From: Cyanobacteria bacterium UBA9579
Lineage (GTDB): Bacteria > Cyanobacteriota > Vampirovibrionia > Gastranaerophilales > UBA9579
Reading direction: 5' to 3'
Assembly (NCBI GenBank): GCA_003499585.1
Contig: DNSU01000160.1
Location: forward strand, 7,809 to 16,645
Length of the DNA stretch: 8,837 bases
Shown here: one piece after another, positions 1 to 6,250 of the stretch
How positions within the stretch are numbered: position 1 is the stretch's first letter
Layout: the number at the start of each line of letters is the position of its first letter
Program-made: the position numbers and the translations under genes
The notes under the pieces: model-generated
Told to the model about the DNA's origin: nothing
Seen by the model: the letters and a program-made list of their open reading frames with translations, nothing else
The model's database searches: none

Positions 1-517
1 CAGTTATAACAGTACTGGCATACACATTAACATCCTGATGAATCTTAATAGAGTTCTTACGACCGTCATTAGAAGCAATTAAGCATAATTGATCACTTTT
101 AGAATTATAAGTAAATTCTTTCTGTTCATAATCAGGCCGTAAATCCTTTTCATCAGGAATAATCCATATTTGTAAAAGATGAAGTTCCTGTGATTGAGAA
201 GGATTATATTCACTATGTATAATCCCTTTTCCTGCAGTCATTCTTTGAACTTCATCAGCATGAATGATACAGCTATTTCCTTTATTGTCTTCGTGTAACA
301 GTTCACCGTTTATTACATAAGTAAGTATCTCCATATTTTTATGCTGATGTGATGGAAAACCATGCCCTGGTTGTACCCTATCTTCGTTAATAACGCGAAG
401 ACTTCTATATCCCATATAGTTTGCGTTTTGATATTCCTCAAAAGAAAATGTACGATATGAGTTCATCCACCCACGATCGGTATATCCACGTTCACTGCTT
501 TTACGTACAGTAATCAT
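1..517 (-). CDS. Pirin-family cupin protein (C-terminus cut by window edge)
   Basis: The minus-strand frame runs open from ATG at 517 to the window edge, giving 172 N-terminal codons with no stop. Family members are usually about 230-290 residues, so the second cupin half is missing only because the window ends. The sequence matches the YhhW/pirin family: an N-terminal segment RGWMNSYRTFSF, then metal ligands H57 and H59 (in SHQHKNMEI), and H101 and E103 (in GIIHSE) at the same spacing as the metal site known in YhhW. Family members bind Fe or a similar metal in a beta-barrel cupin in the cytoplasm; some have quercetin 2,3-dioxygenase activity, but the physiological substrate is generally unknown and I do not assign one. 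The start is supported by GGAGAAG at 525-531, seven bases upstream. A TATAAT-like hexamer on the minus strand at 593-598 could be its -10 box, but no good -35 is seen. The gene appears monocistronic at its 5' side, with the CPBP gene upstream in the same direction. Confidence 0.9.
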   Translation of the reverse strand, partial: MITVRKSSERGYTDRGWMNSYRTFSFEEYQNANYMGYRSLRVINEDRVQPGHGFPSHQHKNMEILTYVINGELLHEDNKGNSCIIHADEVQRMTAGKGIIHSEYNPSQSQELHLLQIWIIPDEKDLRPDYEQKEFTYNSKSDQLCLIASNDGRKNSIKIHQDVNVYASTVIT

Positions 518-609
518 TAATAATCTTCTCCATTCCAATAAGCTTTAAAAATTGTCATTTTCTAAATGTTAATAGAAATTTATGTGATATTAATTATATG
601 TTTTAAATT

Positions 610-646
610 AAATAACATCCTCCAAATAGGCAAATAGGTGTTATTT
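610..646 (-). terminator. Possible terminator hairpin after the CPBP protease gene
   Basis: AAATAACATC (610-619) pairs with GGTGTTATTT (637-646), ten pairs including one G-T, with a 17-base loop. On the minus strand it lies about 30 bases after the CPBP stop codon and is followed by a T-rich stretch (TTATTTAATTT). The stem is AT-rich and the loop long, so this would be a weak terminator. It also sits upstream of the pirin gene and might be a regulatory hairpin instead. Confidence 0.35.
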
Positions 647-678
647 CAAAAATTAGCAGCCCTCAATTAGACAGTTAT

Positions 679-1263
679 TTAATCAGCTTGATTATTTTTT
701 ACGTACTTTTTATAGTAATAACGCATATAAGGTAAAGCCAAGAAGTTGTTAAGTACATGTACAATTATTGGAACCAATAAATTTCCTGTTATCATAAATA
801 ACCAGCCAAAATAAAATCCGATCAATATAGCATAAAGGCCATAAGACAATGTTTTAGCATTGCCAATGTGAAATAATCCGAAAACCACACTGGCAATAAT
901 AATACCAAATTGTTGTTGAAGAATGCCTCTAAAGAAGAATTCCTCTACAAACCCAGAAATAAGTGCGATCAGCAATGCTGCAGGAAGACTAACATCAGCT
1001 GCTAAATAAGCTATATCATTATATGCATCTTTTAAACTTTTAAAAAATGGAATAAATTTCGAGAATTCATTTATCGCGATATAATTTACAACTAACATAA
1101 AAACTGCTGCAATAACTGACCAAAAAATATGGACATAATTAAAATAAATAAGGTTAAAAGGATTTATTTTAATAAGATAACCCCACAAAATTGCAATAAG
1201 AAGTAATGCCCCCTCAATAGTGAAAATAAGTAGAATTAATTCTTTTTGTTTTATTTCATTCAT
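679..1263 (-). CDS. CPBP-family intramembrane metalloprotease
   Basis: This encodes a membrane protein of 194 residues from the ATG at 1263. The three signature motifs of the CPBP (CAAX protease and bacteriocin-processing, Abi) family are present. In numbering from an upstream GTG at 1275 they are EEFFFR (E111, E112, R116), FGLFH (H136) and HVLNN (H173, N177). These glutamates and histidines are the proposed metal-binding and catalytic residues, so the protein looks active. Hydrophobic segments at about 12-35, 46-68, 95-110, 123-137 and 145-180 fit a multi-pass protein, and a basic tail (KKYVKNN) follows the last one. Bacterial members include bacteriocin self-immunity proteins and membrane-protein processing enzymes; the substrate here cannot be told. 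I prefer the ATG at 1263 because AGGTG at 1273-1277 lies nine bases upstream, whereas the GTG at 1275 overlaps that Shine-Dalgarno site. It is divergent from mutS2, and no bacteriocin gene is nearby. Confidence 0.88.
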   Translation of the reverse strand: MNEIKQKELILLIFTIEGALLLIAILWGYLIKINPFNLIYFNYVHIFWSVIAAVFMLVVNYIAINEFSKFIPFFKSLKDAYNDIAYLAADVSLPAALLIALISGFVEEFFFRGILQQQFGIIIASVVFGLFHIGNAKTLSYGLYAILIGFYFGWLFMITGNLLVPIIVHVLNNFLALPYMRYYYKKYVKNNQAD

Positions 1264-1321
1264 TTTAAAATTCACCTAAAATTTTTATTTATTTTGCAGG
1301 TTAAATTATGAACAACACCAT

Positions 1322-1327
1322 ATTATA
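1322..1327 (-). promoter_or_regulatory. Possible -10 box for the CPBP protease gene
   Basis: On the minus strand this reads TATAAT, about 58 bases upstream of the preferred ATG at 1263. No convincing -35 hexamer is found 16-18 bases further upstream, so the call rests on the perfect -10 and its position in a divergent intergenic region only. Confidence 0.3.
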
Positions 1328-1353
1328 AAAGTCTTATTTATTGTAGAGTTATA

Positions 1354-1385
1354 ACATCTTAAAAACAATAGTGGTTTTAAGATGT
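1354..1385. repeat. 11-bp inverted repeat in the CPBP/mutS2 divergent region
   Basis: ACATCTTAAAA (1354-1364) is exactly complementary to TTTTAAGATGT (1375-1385), with a 10-base spacer. It lies between the divergent CPBP and mutS2 genes, 58 bases before the mutS2 start. It may be an operator for a dimeric regulator or a hairpin in the mutS2 leader. There is no T-run after it on the plus strand, so a terminator is unlikely. Confidence 0.5.
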
Positions 1386-1443
1386 ATAAGCGTAAACCTA
1401 AGTAAGGTGATAAAATCCCCCAGAATTATTTATAAAAAAGATT

Positions 1444-3816
1444 ATGGATACAGAAAAAAGAACACTAAAAGTCCTCGAGTGGGCAACAATATTAGAAAGT
1501 TTAGCAAGGCATGCCACTTCTGAAATTGGAAAAGCACGCTGTTTAAGCACGCCTGTTTATTCCAATATTGATACAATTAAAACCGAATTACAGAATACGA
1601 CTGAGGCTAAATTTCTTCTTGATCTCGCAATATCTCCACCTCTTGGTGGCATAAGGAATATTACTGAATTGATTAACTGTGCAAAAATTGGTCAAACACT
1701 AAGAAATCAGGATTTAATTGATATTGCAAGTACAATTGGAGCATCAAGGAGACTAAAATCATTTTTCTCAAAGTATCAGGAAGAAACACCAAACCTGTTT
1801 CTTGTATCTCAGAATTTGTTTGAGAATAAAATTCTTGAAGAAGATATTATAAACACATTTGATGACTCCTGCGAGGTAGTTGATAATGCAAGTCCTGAGC
1901 TAAAAAGATTAAGAAGCAGCTATAAAGACCAGACATATAACTTAAAAAATAAATTAAACAGCATAATAAATTCAGCTGAGTATTCAAAATTTTTGCAAGA
2001 GCCTGTTTACACCTTACGAGGCGATAGATACGTAATACCGGTAAAGATAGAATATAAGTCCAATGTACAGGGAATAGTACACGACAGCTCCTCAAGCGGT
2101 GCTACTTTATTTATTGAACCAAAATCAATTGTAGAATTAAACAACAACCTCAGAGAAATTGAACTTAAAATTGATCATGAAATCAAAAGAATTCTTGCTG
2201 AGCTTTCTAACCGAGTGGGAGCTCAGGCACAAGAGATTGAATACACACTGGATAGTCTTGCAGAACTTGATTTTATTTTTGCAAAAGCTAAATACAGCAT
2301 ACTATTAAAAGCCACAGAACCTGCTATAAATACTGAAAGATATATTTCTTTAACCAGAGTAAAACATCCAATCCTGATTACCAGCATTGAAAATGTAATA
2401 TCAAATAATGTAGAAATCGGCAAAGATTGGAGTTCCTTAATAATAACCGGATCAAATACAGGTGGTAAAACTGTTATTTTAAAAACAACCGGATTATGTG
2501 TTTTAATGGCAAAAGCAGGACTGCATATTCCTGCTCAGGAAGCCGATATTTATCCTTTCAAAAATATTTTTGCCGATATAGGTGATGAACAGAGTGTAAT
2601 CCAGAATTTATCTACATTCTCTGGGCATATGACAAATATTATCAGTATATTAAATCAATTAGACAACGAATCGCTGGTTCTCCTCGATGAAATAGGAGCA
2701 GGAACTGACCCATCAGAAGGCTCAGCATTAGCTCAGGCAATACTTGAAGCCCTGCATAAAAAAGGCGCAAGAACTATAGTAACAACTCACTATGGGGAAT
2801 TAAAAGCGCTTGCTTATACACAAGAAGGCTTCTATAATGCCAGTGTTGAGTTTGATATAGATAGTCTTGCCCCTACATATAAACTGATTATGGGGTTACC
2901 GGGCAAGAGTAATGCTATTACAATAGCAAAGAATCTTGGTTTAAGTGCTGAAATTTCTGATAATGCTCAGAATATATATATAACTCAAAAAGATCCTACA
3001 GGGGAAATAATGGAAGGCTTGCAAAATACCCAGCAAGAACTCTCCAGAAATGCTCAGAAAATAGAATCTACAAAAGAAGAACTTGAAAGATTAGAAACAG
3101 AATACAACCAGAAGCTTGAAAAAATTAATTCCGAGAAAAAATATGCATTAAATGTCTATAAGAAAAAATTTGATACGGAAATCACTAAAGCACGAGCCGA
3201 AATAAAAGAGATTTTAGAAGAAACAAGAAGAACAAAGAGTGAAAAAGTAGCCAGACGTGCATCAAACAGACTTTCTGAAATTGAATCAATTCAAAGAAAT
3301 ATTTCTGCTCAGGATCAAGAAGATTTAGAACCTCAATATGAACCAATAAATTGGGATGATATTAAGGTAGGAAGTCCTGTATTTATTAAAGGACTAAATC
3401 AGGAAGCGATTCTTTTAAGCATGCCGGATAAAAATAAAAATGTACAAGTACAAGTAGGCCTATTAAAAACAACAGTAAAAATTCAAAAGTTAGTAAAATC
3501 AAGCAGTATAAAGCCAAAAGAAGATCCTATACCTAAAAATAGAGCTAACAAATTTAAATTATCCCGTACTAATATTAATAATACTATTGATTTACGAGGT
3601 AAAAGAGTTGAGGATGGATTAACAGAAGTTGACCATTATCTCGATCAGGCAAGTTTAGCTAATCTTACTCCTGTCTATATAATCCATGGTCATGGTACTG
3701 GTGCATTAAGAGAAGCAATAAGAGATTATTTAAAAACATCGCCCTATGTTGCTAAATTTCGCCCCGGAGAAACTGGTGAAGGCGGAGATGGCGTAAGTGT
3801 AATTGACTTAGTATAA
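1444..3816 (+). CDS. mutS2: MutS2 ATPase/endonuclease (Smr domain)
   Basis: At 790 residues this is close to the usual MutS2 length (about 785). It lacks the mismatch-recognition domains of MutS. Domains in order: N-terminal core/lever region (about 1-300); ABC-type ATPase with Walker A GSNTGGKT (336-343), signature NLSTFSGHM (388-396), Walker B LVLLDEIGAGTDP (D415, E416) and H-loop TTHY (447-450); a charged coiled-coil (about 520-620); a small beta-type linker (about 636-690); and a C-terminal Smr domain (714-790) with IDLRG (715-719) and HGHGTG (748-753). Known MutS2 proteins act as dimers that bind branched DNA and suppress recombination, or split collided ribosomes for rescue, as in Bacillus. 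Which role applies here is not shown by the sequence. The Walker A second residue is Ser where most family members have Pro. The start has only a weak A/G-rich Shine-Dalgarno (AAAAAAG), but no better in-frame start lies upstream. The gene is transcribed alone, ending at a hairpin shared with the convergent RTX gene. Confidence 0.97.
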   Translation: MDTEKRTLKVLEWATILESLARHATSEIGKARCLSTPVYSNIDTIKTELQNTTEAKFLLDLAISPPLGGIRNITELINCAKIGQTLRNQDLIDIASTIGASRRLKSFFSKYQEETPNLFLVSQNLFENKILEEDIINTFDDSCEVVDNASPELKRLRSSYKDQTYNLKNKLNSIINSAEYSKFLQEPVYTLRGDRYVIPVKIEYKSNVQGIVHDSSSSGATLFIEPKSIVELNNNLREIELKIDHEIKRILAELSNRVGAQAQEIEYTLDSLAELDFIFAKAKYSILLKATEPAINTERYISLTRVKHPILITSIENVISNNVEIGKDWSSLIITGSNTGGKTVILKTTGLCVLMAKAGLHIPAQEADIYPFKNIFADIGDEQSVIQNLSTFSGHMTNIISILNQLDNESLVLLDEIGAGTDPSEGSALAQAILEALHKKGARTIVTTHYGELKALAYTQEGFYNASVEFDIDSLAPTYKLIMGLPGKSNAITIAKNLGLSAEISDNAQNIYITQKDPTGEIMEGLQNTQQELSRNAQKIESTKEELERLETEYNQKLEKINSEKKYALNVYKKKFDTEITKARAEIKEILEETRRTKSEKVARRASNRLSEIESIQRNISAQDQEDLEPQYEPINWDDIKVGSPVFIKGLNQEAILLSMPDKNKNVQVQVGLLKTTVKIQKLVKSSSIKPKEDPIPKNRANKFKLSRTNINNTIDLRGKRVEDGLTEVDHYLDQASLANLTPVYIIHGHGTGALREAIRDYLKTSPYVAKFRPGETGEGGDGVSVIDLV

Positions 3817-3865
3817 TTATACCAAGTCATGAATTAACTATTATGATCTAGAAAAATAACGTGTA

Positions 3866-3904
3866 AAAGAGATAAGAGCCTGTTATACAGGCTCTTATCT
3901 CTTT
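3866..3904. terminator. Bidirectional terminator between mutS2 and the RTX gene
   Basis: AAAGAGATAAGAGCCTG (3866-3882) and its exact complement (3888-3904) form a perfect 17-bp stem with a five-base loop TTATA. It lies 49 bases after the mutS2 stop and 8 bases after the RTX stop on the other strand. The arms start with A-runs and end with T-runs (CTCTTT on plus, CTCTTTTA on minus), so it can terminate both convergent transcripts. Confidence 0.88.
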
Positions 3905-3912
3905 ATATCTAG

Positions 3913-4614
3913 TTAGAATGAAAACACACTTTTGAATGTTTGAGCTATAGTGCTAAGTCCACCTGTTGCAAAGTGAGCAAATGTACTGGCAAAGAATCCT
4001 GATTTTGGTTGTTGAGGTGGCTGCTGTTGTACTGGTTGTGGAGCATAGTTATTATGATTTTGATGATTCCAGTTATAGTGATTATGTGAGCGATTCCAAT
4101 TGTGTCTATGGTTATAACCAGGATGTCTGCGTTTACCTAAGTAGTTAGTGTAATCTCCAGCAGTTGAGTGTTGATCGTACCTGTCTCTTCCACTACCGCC
4201 TTTTAGTCTGTCATAACCACGTCCACCATACAAAGAATCTCTACCTCTATCACCTTTTAGAGTATCATTTCCATTACCACCATAAAGAGTATCATTGCCT
4301 TTACCGCCTCTTATGTAGTCATTTCCATTTTCGCCAAAGAGTTTGTCAGATCCTTTACCACCGTATAGCTGATCGTTGCCGTTTCCACCATACGCGATAT
4401 CATTTCCTTTTCCTGCGGATATAACGTCATCACCGCCAAATCCGAAGATAATATCGTCTCTTTTAGTTCCATTAATTCTGTCATTTGCTTCTGTTCCACA
4501 AATAACATTTTTTCCCTGAAATTCGAAATTACTACCGTAAAATCTTTCTTTATTCTTGTTTACATAATCATAAAGCATTTGTTCATTCTGAACACGTCTT
4601 GGAATATAAGTCAT
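3913..4614 (-). CDS. RTX-type calcium-binding repeat protein, probably secreted
   Basis: This protein of 233 residues is built of four parts. An N-terminal segment (1-39) has no Sec signal peptide. Twelve consecutive nine-residue RTX units (40-147), consensus GGxGxDxUx, include GGNGNDTLK and GGKGNDTLY; the first two units lack the GG pair. A His/Asn-rich stretch follows (164-190; 7 His and 9 Asn in 27). Last come a Pro/Gln-rich linker (191-203) and a C-terminal tail with many Phe, Ala, Ser and Thr (205-233). RTX repeats fold into a calcium-loaded beta-roll, usually outside the cell after type I secretion, which uses an uncleaved C-terminal signal. The missing N-terminal signal and the Phe-rich C-terminus fit that route, but no ABC transporter, membrane-fusion or TolC gene is in this window. 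No protease, lipase or other catalytic domain is seen, so the role is unknown; a surface or matrix protein is possible. GGAGGAG at 4622-4628, seven bases before ATG, fixes the start. Confidence 0.85.
   Translation of the reverse strand: MTYIPRRVQNEQMLYDYVNKNKERFYGSNFEFQGKNVICGTEANDRINGTKRDDIIFGFGGDDVISAGKGNDIAYGGNGNDQLYGGKGSDKLFGENGNDYIRGGKGNDTLYGGNGNDTLKGDRGRDSLYGGRGYDRLKGGSGRDRYDQHSTAGDYTNYLGKRRHPGYNHRHNWNRSHNHYNWNHQNHNNYAPQPVQQQPPQQPKSGFFASTFAHFATGGLSTIAQTFKSVFSF
4174..4497 (-). repeat. Twelve 27-bp RTX coding repeats
   Basis: This stretch encodes residues 40-147 of the RTX protein as twelve units of nine codons in unbroken register. Units 3-8 are the closest to consensus; the first two and the last three diverge, with basic residues (GRGYDRLKG, GSGRDRYD) replacing calcium-loop Asn/Asp. 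The repetition is at the protein level with degenerate DNA, which argues for an old array rather than recent duplication. Confidence 0.9.
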
Positions 4615-4671
4615 ACCTTCACTCCTCCATTATTTAGATAACCCAATTCACTAAAACTCAGATTAATCGTT

Positions 4672-4701
4672 ATTATATTTATTGATGTGATAAAACTGCA
4701 A
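4672..4701 (-). promoter_or_regulatory. Probable promoter of the RTX gene
   Basis: On the minus strand a perfect -10 TATAAT (4672-4677) lies 18 bases after a partial -35 TTGCAG (4696-4701). Transcription would start near 4665, leaving a leader of about 50 bases before the ATG at 4614. The -35 matches consensus at only three of six positions. Confidence 0.42.
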
Positions 4702-4711
4702 AATTATTCCG

Positions 4712-4742
4712 TCCTACTAAATTCCTCTATACTTTCCTACTA
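4712..4742. repeat. TCCTACTA direct repeat upstream of the RTX promoter
   Basis: TCCTACTA occurs at 4712-4719 and again at 4735-4742, start-to-start 23 bases apart, about two helical turns. A related TTCCTCTA lies between them. The pair sits between the RTX promoter and the opposing extended -10 promoter, so it could be a regulator-binding site, but two eight-base matches in AT-rich DNA may be chance. Confidence 0.3.
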
Positions 4743-4744
4743 CT

Positions 4745-4753
4745 TGCTATAAT
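4745..4753 (+). promoter_or_regulatory. Extended -10 promoter for a possible small RNA
   Basis: TGCTATAAT is a perfect extended -10 element (TGn followed by TATAAT). No good -35 lies upstream, which extended -10 promoters can do without. It points to the terminator at 4832-4865 with no convincing gene between them. Confidence 0.4.
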
Positions 4754-4759
4754 ATCTTT

Positions 4760-4865
4760 CCCACTTATATAAAAACAATCATTAAGCAAAAATTGCTTTT
4801 TATGTTTTAACCTAAATTTGAGCATGTCTATAAACCCATTATCAATAAGGGTTTTGGCTTTTTTT
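4760..4865 (+). ncRNA. Possible small RNA of about 105 nt
   Basis: This is inferred from an extended -10 promoter at 4745-4753 and a terminator ending at 4865, with no open reading frame worth calling between. The transcript would hold a first hairpin, AAGCAA (4784-4789) with TTGCTT (4793-4798) and a three-base loop, followed by five T, and then the terminal hairpin. The first hairpin also looks like a weak terminator, so the RNA could have two 3' ends. I recognise no known RNA family. It is transcribed away from the RTX gene, and its target, if any, cannot be read from the window. Confidence 0.3.
4832..4865 (+). terminator. Rho-independent terminator (plus strand)
   Basis: AAACCC (4832-4837) pairs with GGGTTT (4849-4854) over an 11-base loop, and seven T follow at 4859-4865 after a four-base gap. 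No gene lies just upstream on the plus strand, which is what suggests an unannotated transcript. The stem is short. Confidence 0.5.
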
Positions 4866-5004
4866 AATATTTGTTTACAATAGCGAAAAACTATTTTATT
4901 TATGGAGATTATTAATGAGTTAGTACATAAGAGAAATGAAAATAATGATTACAGAGTTTACTGTTAACTTAATAAGAAGTTACTTAGTATCTAATCAACA
5001 ATAA

Positions 5005-5049
5005 AAATAGTTTCAGTAAGACTATAAGAGTGTCTTACTGAAACTATTT
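5005..5049 (-). terminator. Perfect 18-bp hairpin terminating the cupin operon
   Basis: AAATAGTTTCAGTAAGAC (5005-5022) and its exact complement (5032-5049) enclose a nine-base loop. On the minus strand it comes 29 bases after the cupin stop codon and runs into TTTTTATT, as expected of an intrinsic terminator. The plus-strand side lacks a good T-run. Confidence 0.8.
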
Positions 5050-5078
5050 AGTAATTAATATAAAGTCTGGTTGATAAG

Positions 5079-5396
5079 TTATATTTTTACTAACATTATT
5101 TTAAATTTTGATTTTGCGGTTAAAGCATGAGGTTCAGTTGCTGGCATAAGAATCATTTCACCTTCCTTAAGGTCAAACTTTTCACCTGATATAATTATCT
5201 CAACTTCGCCTTCAAGTACCTGTACAAATGCATCGACAGGAGCAGTATGGGAGCTAATTACTTGTCCTTGATCAAATGCAAACAGCGTAACCGATTTTTC
5301 TTCCTTGGTTATAAGTGTTTTGCTAACAATGGCATTATCCTGATAATCCAGAGTCTCTTTTAAGTTTATTATTTTCTTGTTAAAGCTGTTTCCCAT
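5079..5396 (-). CDS. Small single-domain cupin protein
   Basis: At 105 residues this is one complete cupin barrel and little else. Cupin motif 1 is seen around GQVISSH with H50 and continues through VQVLEGEVEI (E62); motif 2 is GEMILMPATEPHAL with P85 and H90. The usual HxH pair in motif 1 is replaced by HTA, so only part of the classic metal site (H50, E62, H90) is kept; this variant is common in small stand-alone cupins, and metal binding is uncertain. Such proteins are cytoplasmic, and their ligands are mostly unknown. The ATG at 5396 lies inside the end of the upstream zinc-ribbon gene, a 17-base overlap, with AGGAG at 5403-5407 six bases ahead; another ATG at 5400 is too close to that site. 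The overlap implies translational coupling, and a strong terminator follows the gene. Confidence 0.87.
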   Translation of the reverse strand: MGNSFNKKIINLKETLDYQDNAIVSKTLITKEEKSVTLFAFDQGQVISSHTAPVDAFVQVLEGEVEIIISGEKFDLKEGEMILMPATEPHALTAKSKFKIMLVKI

Positions 5397-6171
5397 ACAT
5401 TTCTCCTAAATTTAACCTGTGTTCAAGTGTGTAATTATAAACTTTTTGTTCATATTCAGTCAAGATTTCAAATTCTTCAATAACAACTGCCGTACCCATC
5501 ATGCCAATTAAGAACATATAATTTGAACCGCCTAACTCTGCATAGTTAATATCGCACTTAACAACGGCATTTGCCCCATTTTTAAGTGCTTCTTTCCTTA
5601 ATGACAAAAGGTTTGCCTTTTCTCCAAGTTTCATCTTATATTCAAAGTCATTAGTTAGATTATTCCAGATGTCCTTATCATTGCCAAATTCTCTTACAGT
5701 TTCAACTTTAACTATAGATTGAGAATTAATAATACCGCAATACTTGACTATTGTGTGATTTAACAGACTTTCAACGGACAAAACTGGTATATTTTCAATA
5801 TATGATTCAAATCTCTTTTTTAAAACTTTTAACTTAGCTGTGGCTTTATTCTTTTGACTTTGGATACACTTGTCACAAAATACTTTTGAGCTGTTTAGTT
5901 CTAATAGCACCTGATCAAATTCACTCAACTTCTTTACATTGGAGAAAAGAATACCTTTATTTAAGTTAATCTTACATTCCTCACAGAAAATCTGTTCCAT
6001 TACATTTTGCGTGTCAGTGCAATATGGACATGGTTTATCAGGATATAGAAGAGGACTATTGCAATTTGGACAATACTCATAATCCCCATTAAGGTCTATC
6101 AGTCCACTACCGCATTTTATACAATATCTGGAATTCGGTGAGTTCTTTATTCCACAAGCTTTGCACTGCAT
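5380..6171 (-). CDS. Zinc-ribbon protein with C-terminal YbjQ/UPF0145 domain
   Basis: This protein of 263 residues joins an N-terminal zinc-ribbon array to a YbjQ-like domain. Cysteine pairs are C3/C6 with C17/C20 (first ribbon), C34/C37 with C48/C51 (second), and C63/C66 with C99/C102 (a third, widely spaced site), so three zinc ions could be bound. A short basic helix (about 107-122) leads to the YbjQ part (about 129-233), with IVKYCGIINSQSIVK, LRKEALKNGANAVVKCDINY and FLIGMMGTAVVIEE aligning by eye to that family. YbjQ (UPF0145, sometimes called a heavy-metal-binding domain) forms a ring-shaped pentamer in known structures; its function is not established. There is no signal peptide or membrane segment, so it is probably cytoplasmic. 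The start has AGGAA at 6179-6183, seven bases upstream. It is the first gene of a two-gene operon with the overlapping cupin. The domain assignment is from recognition, not a search. Confidence 0.83.
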   Translation of the reverse strand: MQCKACGIKNSPNSRYCIKCGSGLIDLNGDYEYCPNCNSPLLYPDKPCPYCTDTQNVMEQIFCEECKINLNKGILFSNVKKLSEFDQVLLELNSSKVFCDKCIQSQKNKATAKLKVLKKRFESYIENIPVLSVESLLNHTIVKYCGIINSQSIVKVETVREFGNDKDIWNNLTNDFEYKMKLGEKANLLSLRKEALKNGANAVVKCDINYAELGGSNYMFLIGMMGTAVVIEEFEILTEYEQKVYNYTLEHRLNLGEMYGKQL

Positions 6172-6250
6172 AAATCAATTCCTGTTAGAATCAACCATGT
6201 ATAGAATATCAATTATCCATAAAGATAAAGATAGCCACATGTTTAAACTA

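Larger units (their letters stand above)
4615..5078. other. 464-bp non-coding region between the RTX gene and the cupin gene
   Basis: No gene of convincing length is present on either strand. From left to right it holds the RTX gene Shine-Dalgarno and probable promoter, a pair of TCCTACTA direct repeats, an extended -10 promoter on the plus strand, two hairpins each followed by T-runs (a possible small RNA), two poorly supported mini-ORFs, and a perfect 18-bp hairpin terminator for the cupin operon. The sequence between about 4867 and 5004 shows nothing else I can name. Confidence 0.6.

Noticed and set aside
1261..1275. GTG at 1275 as the CPBP gene start
   Set aside because: This GTG is part of the AGGTG Shine-Dalgarno for the ATG at 1263, so the later start is more likely.
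1847..2423. Two minus-strand open frames inside mutS2
   Set aside because: They are antisense to a well-supported mutS2 and have no recognisable motifs.
3966..4424. Plus-strand open frames of 60 and 86 codons opposite the RTX gene
   Set aside because: They are shadows of the repetitive RTX coding sequence: composition is biased (His/Tyr/Leu-rich from antisense repeats), and the minus-strand frame has a strong Shine-Dalgarno and clear domain motifs.
4174..4497. Periodic sequence that could suggest a CRISPR array
   Set aside because: The period is 27 bp with no spacers, and it encodes nine-residue RTX units in frame.
4901..4922. GGAG followed by ATGAGTTAG, a good start site leading to a stop after two codons
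   Set aside because: It could be the remnant of a lost gene, but no protein homology is readable downstream in any frame, so a pseudogene cannot be supported.
4902..5004. Two mini-ORFs on the plus strand (21 codons at 4902-4967 and 22 codons at 4936-5004)
   Set aside because: The first has no ribosome binding site and the second only a weak AGAGAA; they overlap in different frames and neither resembles a known small protein. The second ends right at the 5005-5049 hairpin, which may be chance.
6213..6221. TTATCCATA, one base off a DnaA box
   Set aside because: It is a single site with no cluster, no dnaA or dnaN nearby and no unwinding region, so there is no support for an origin.
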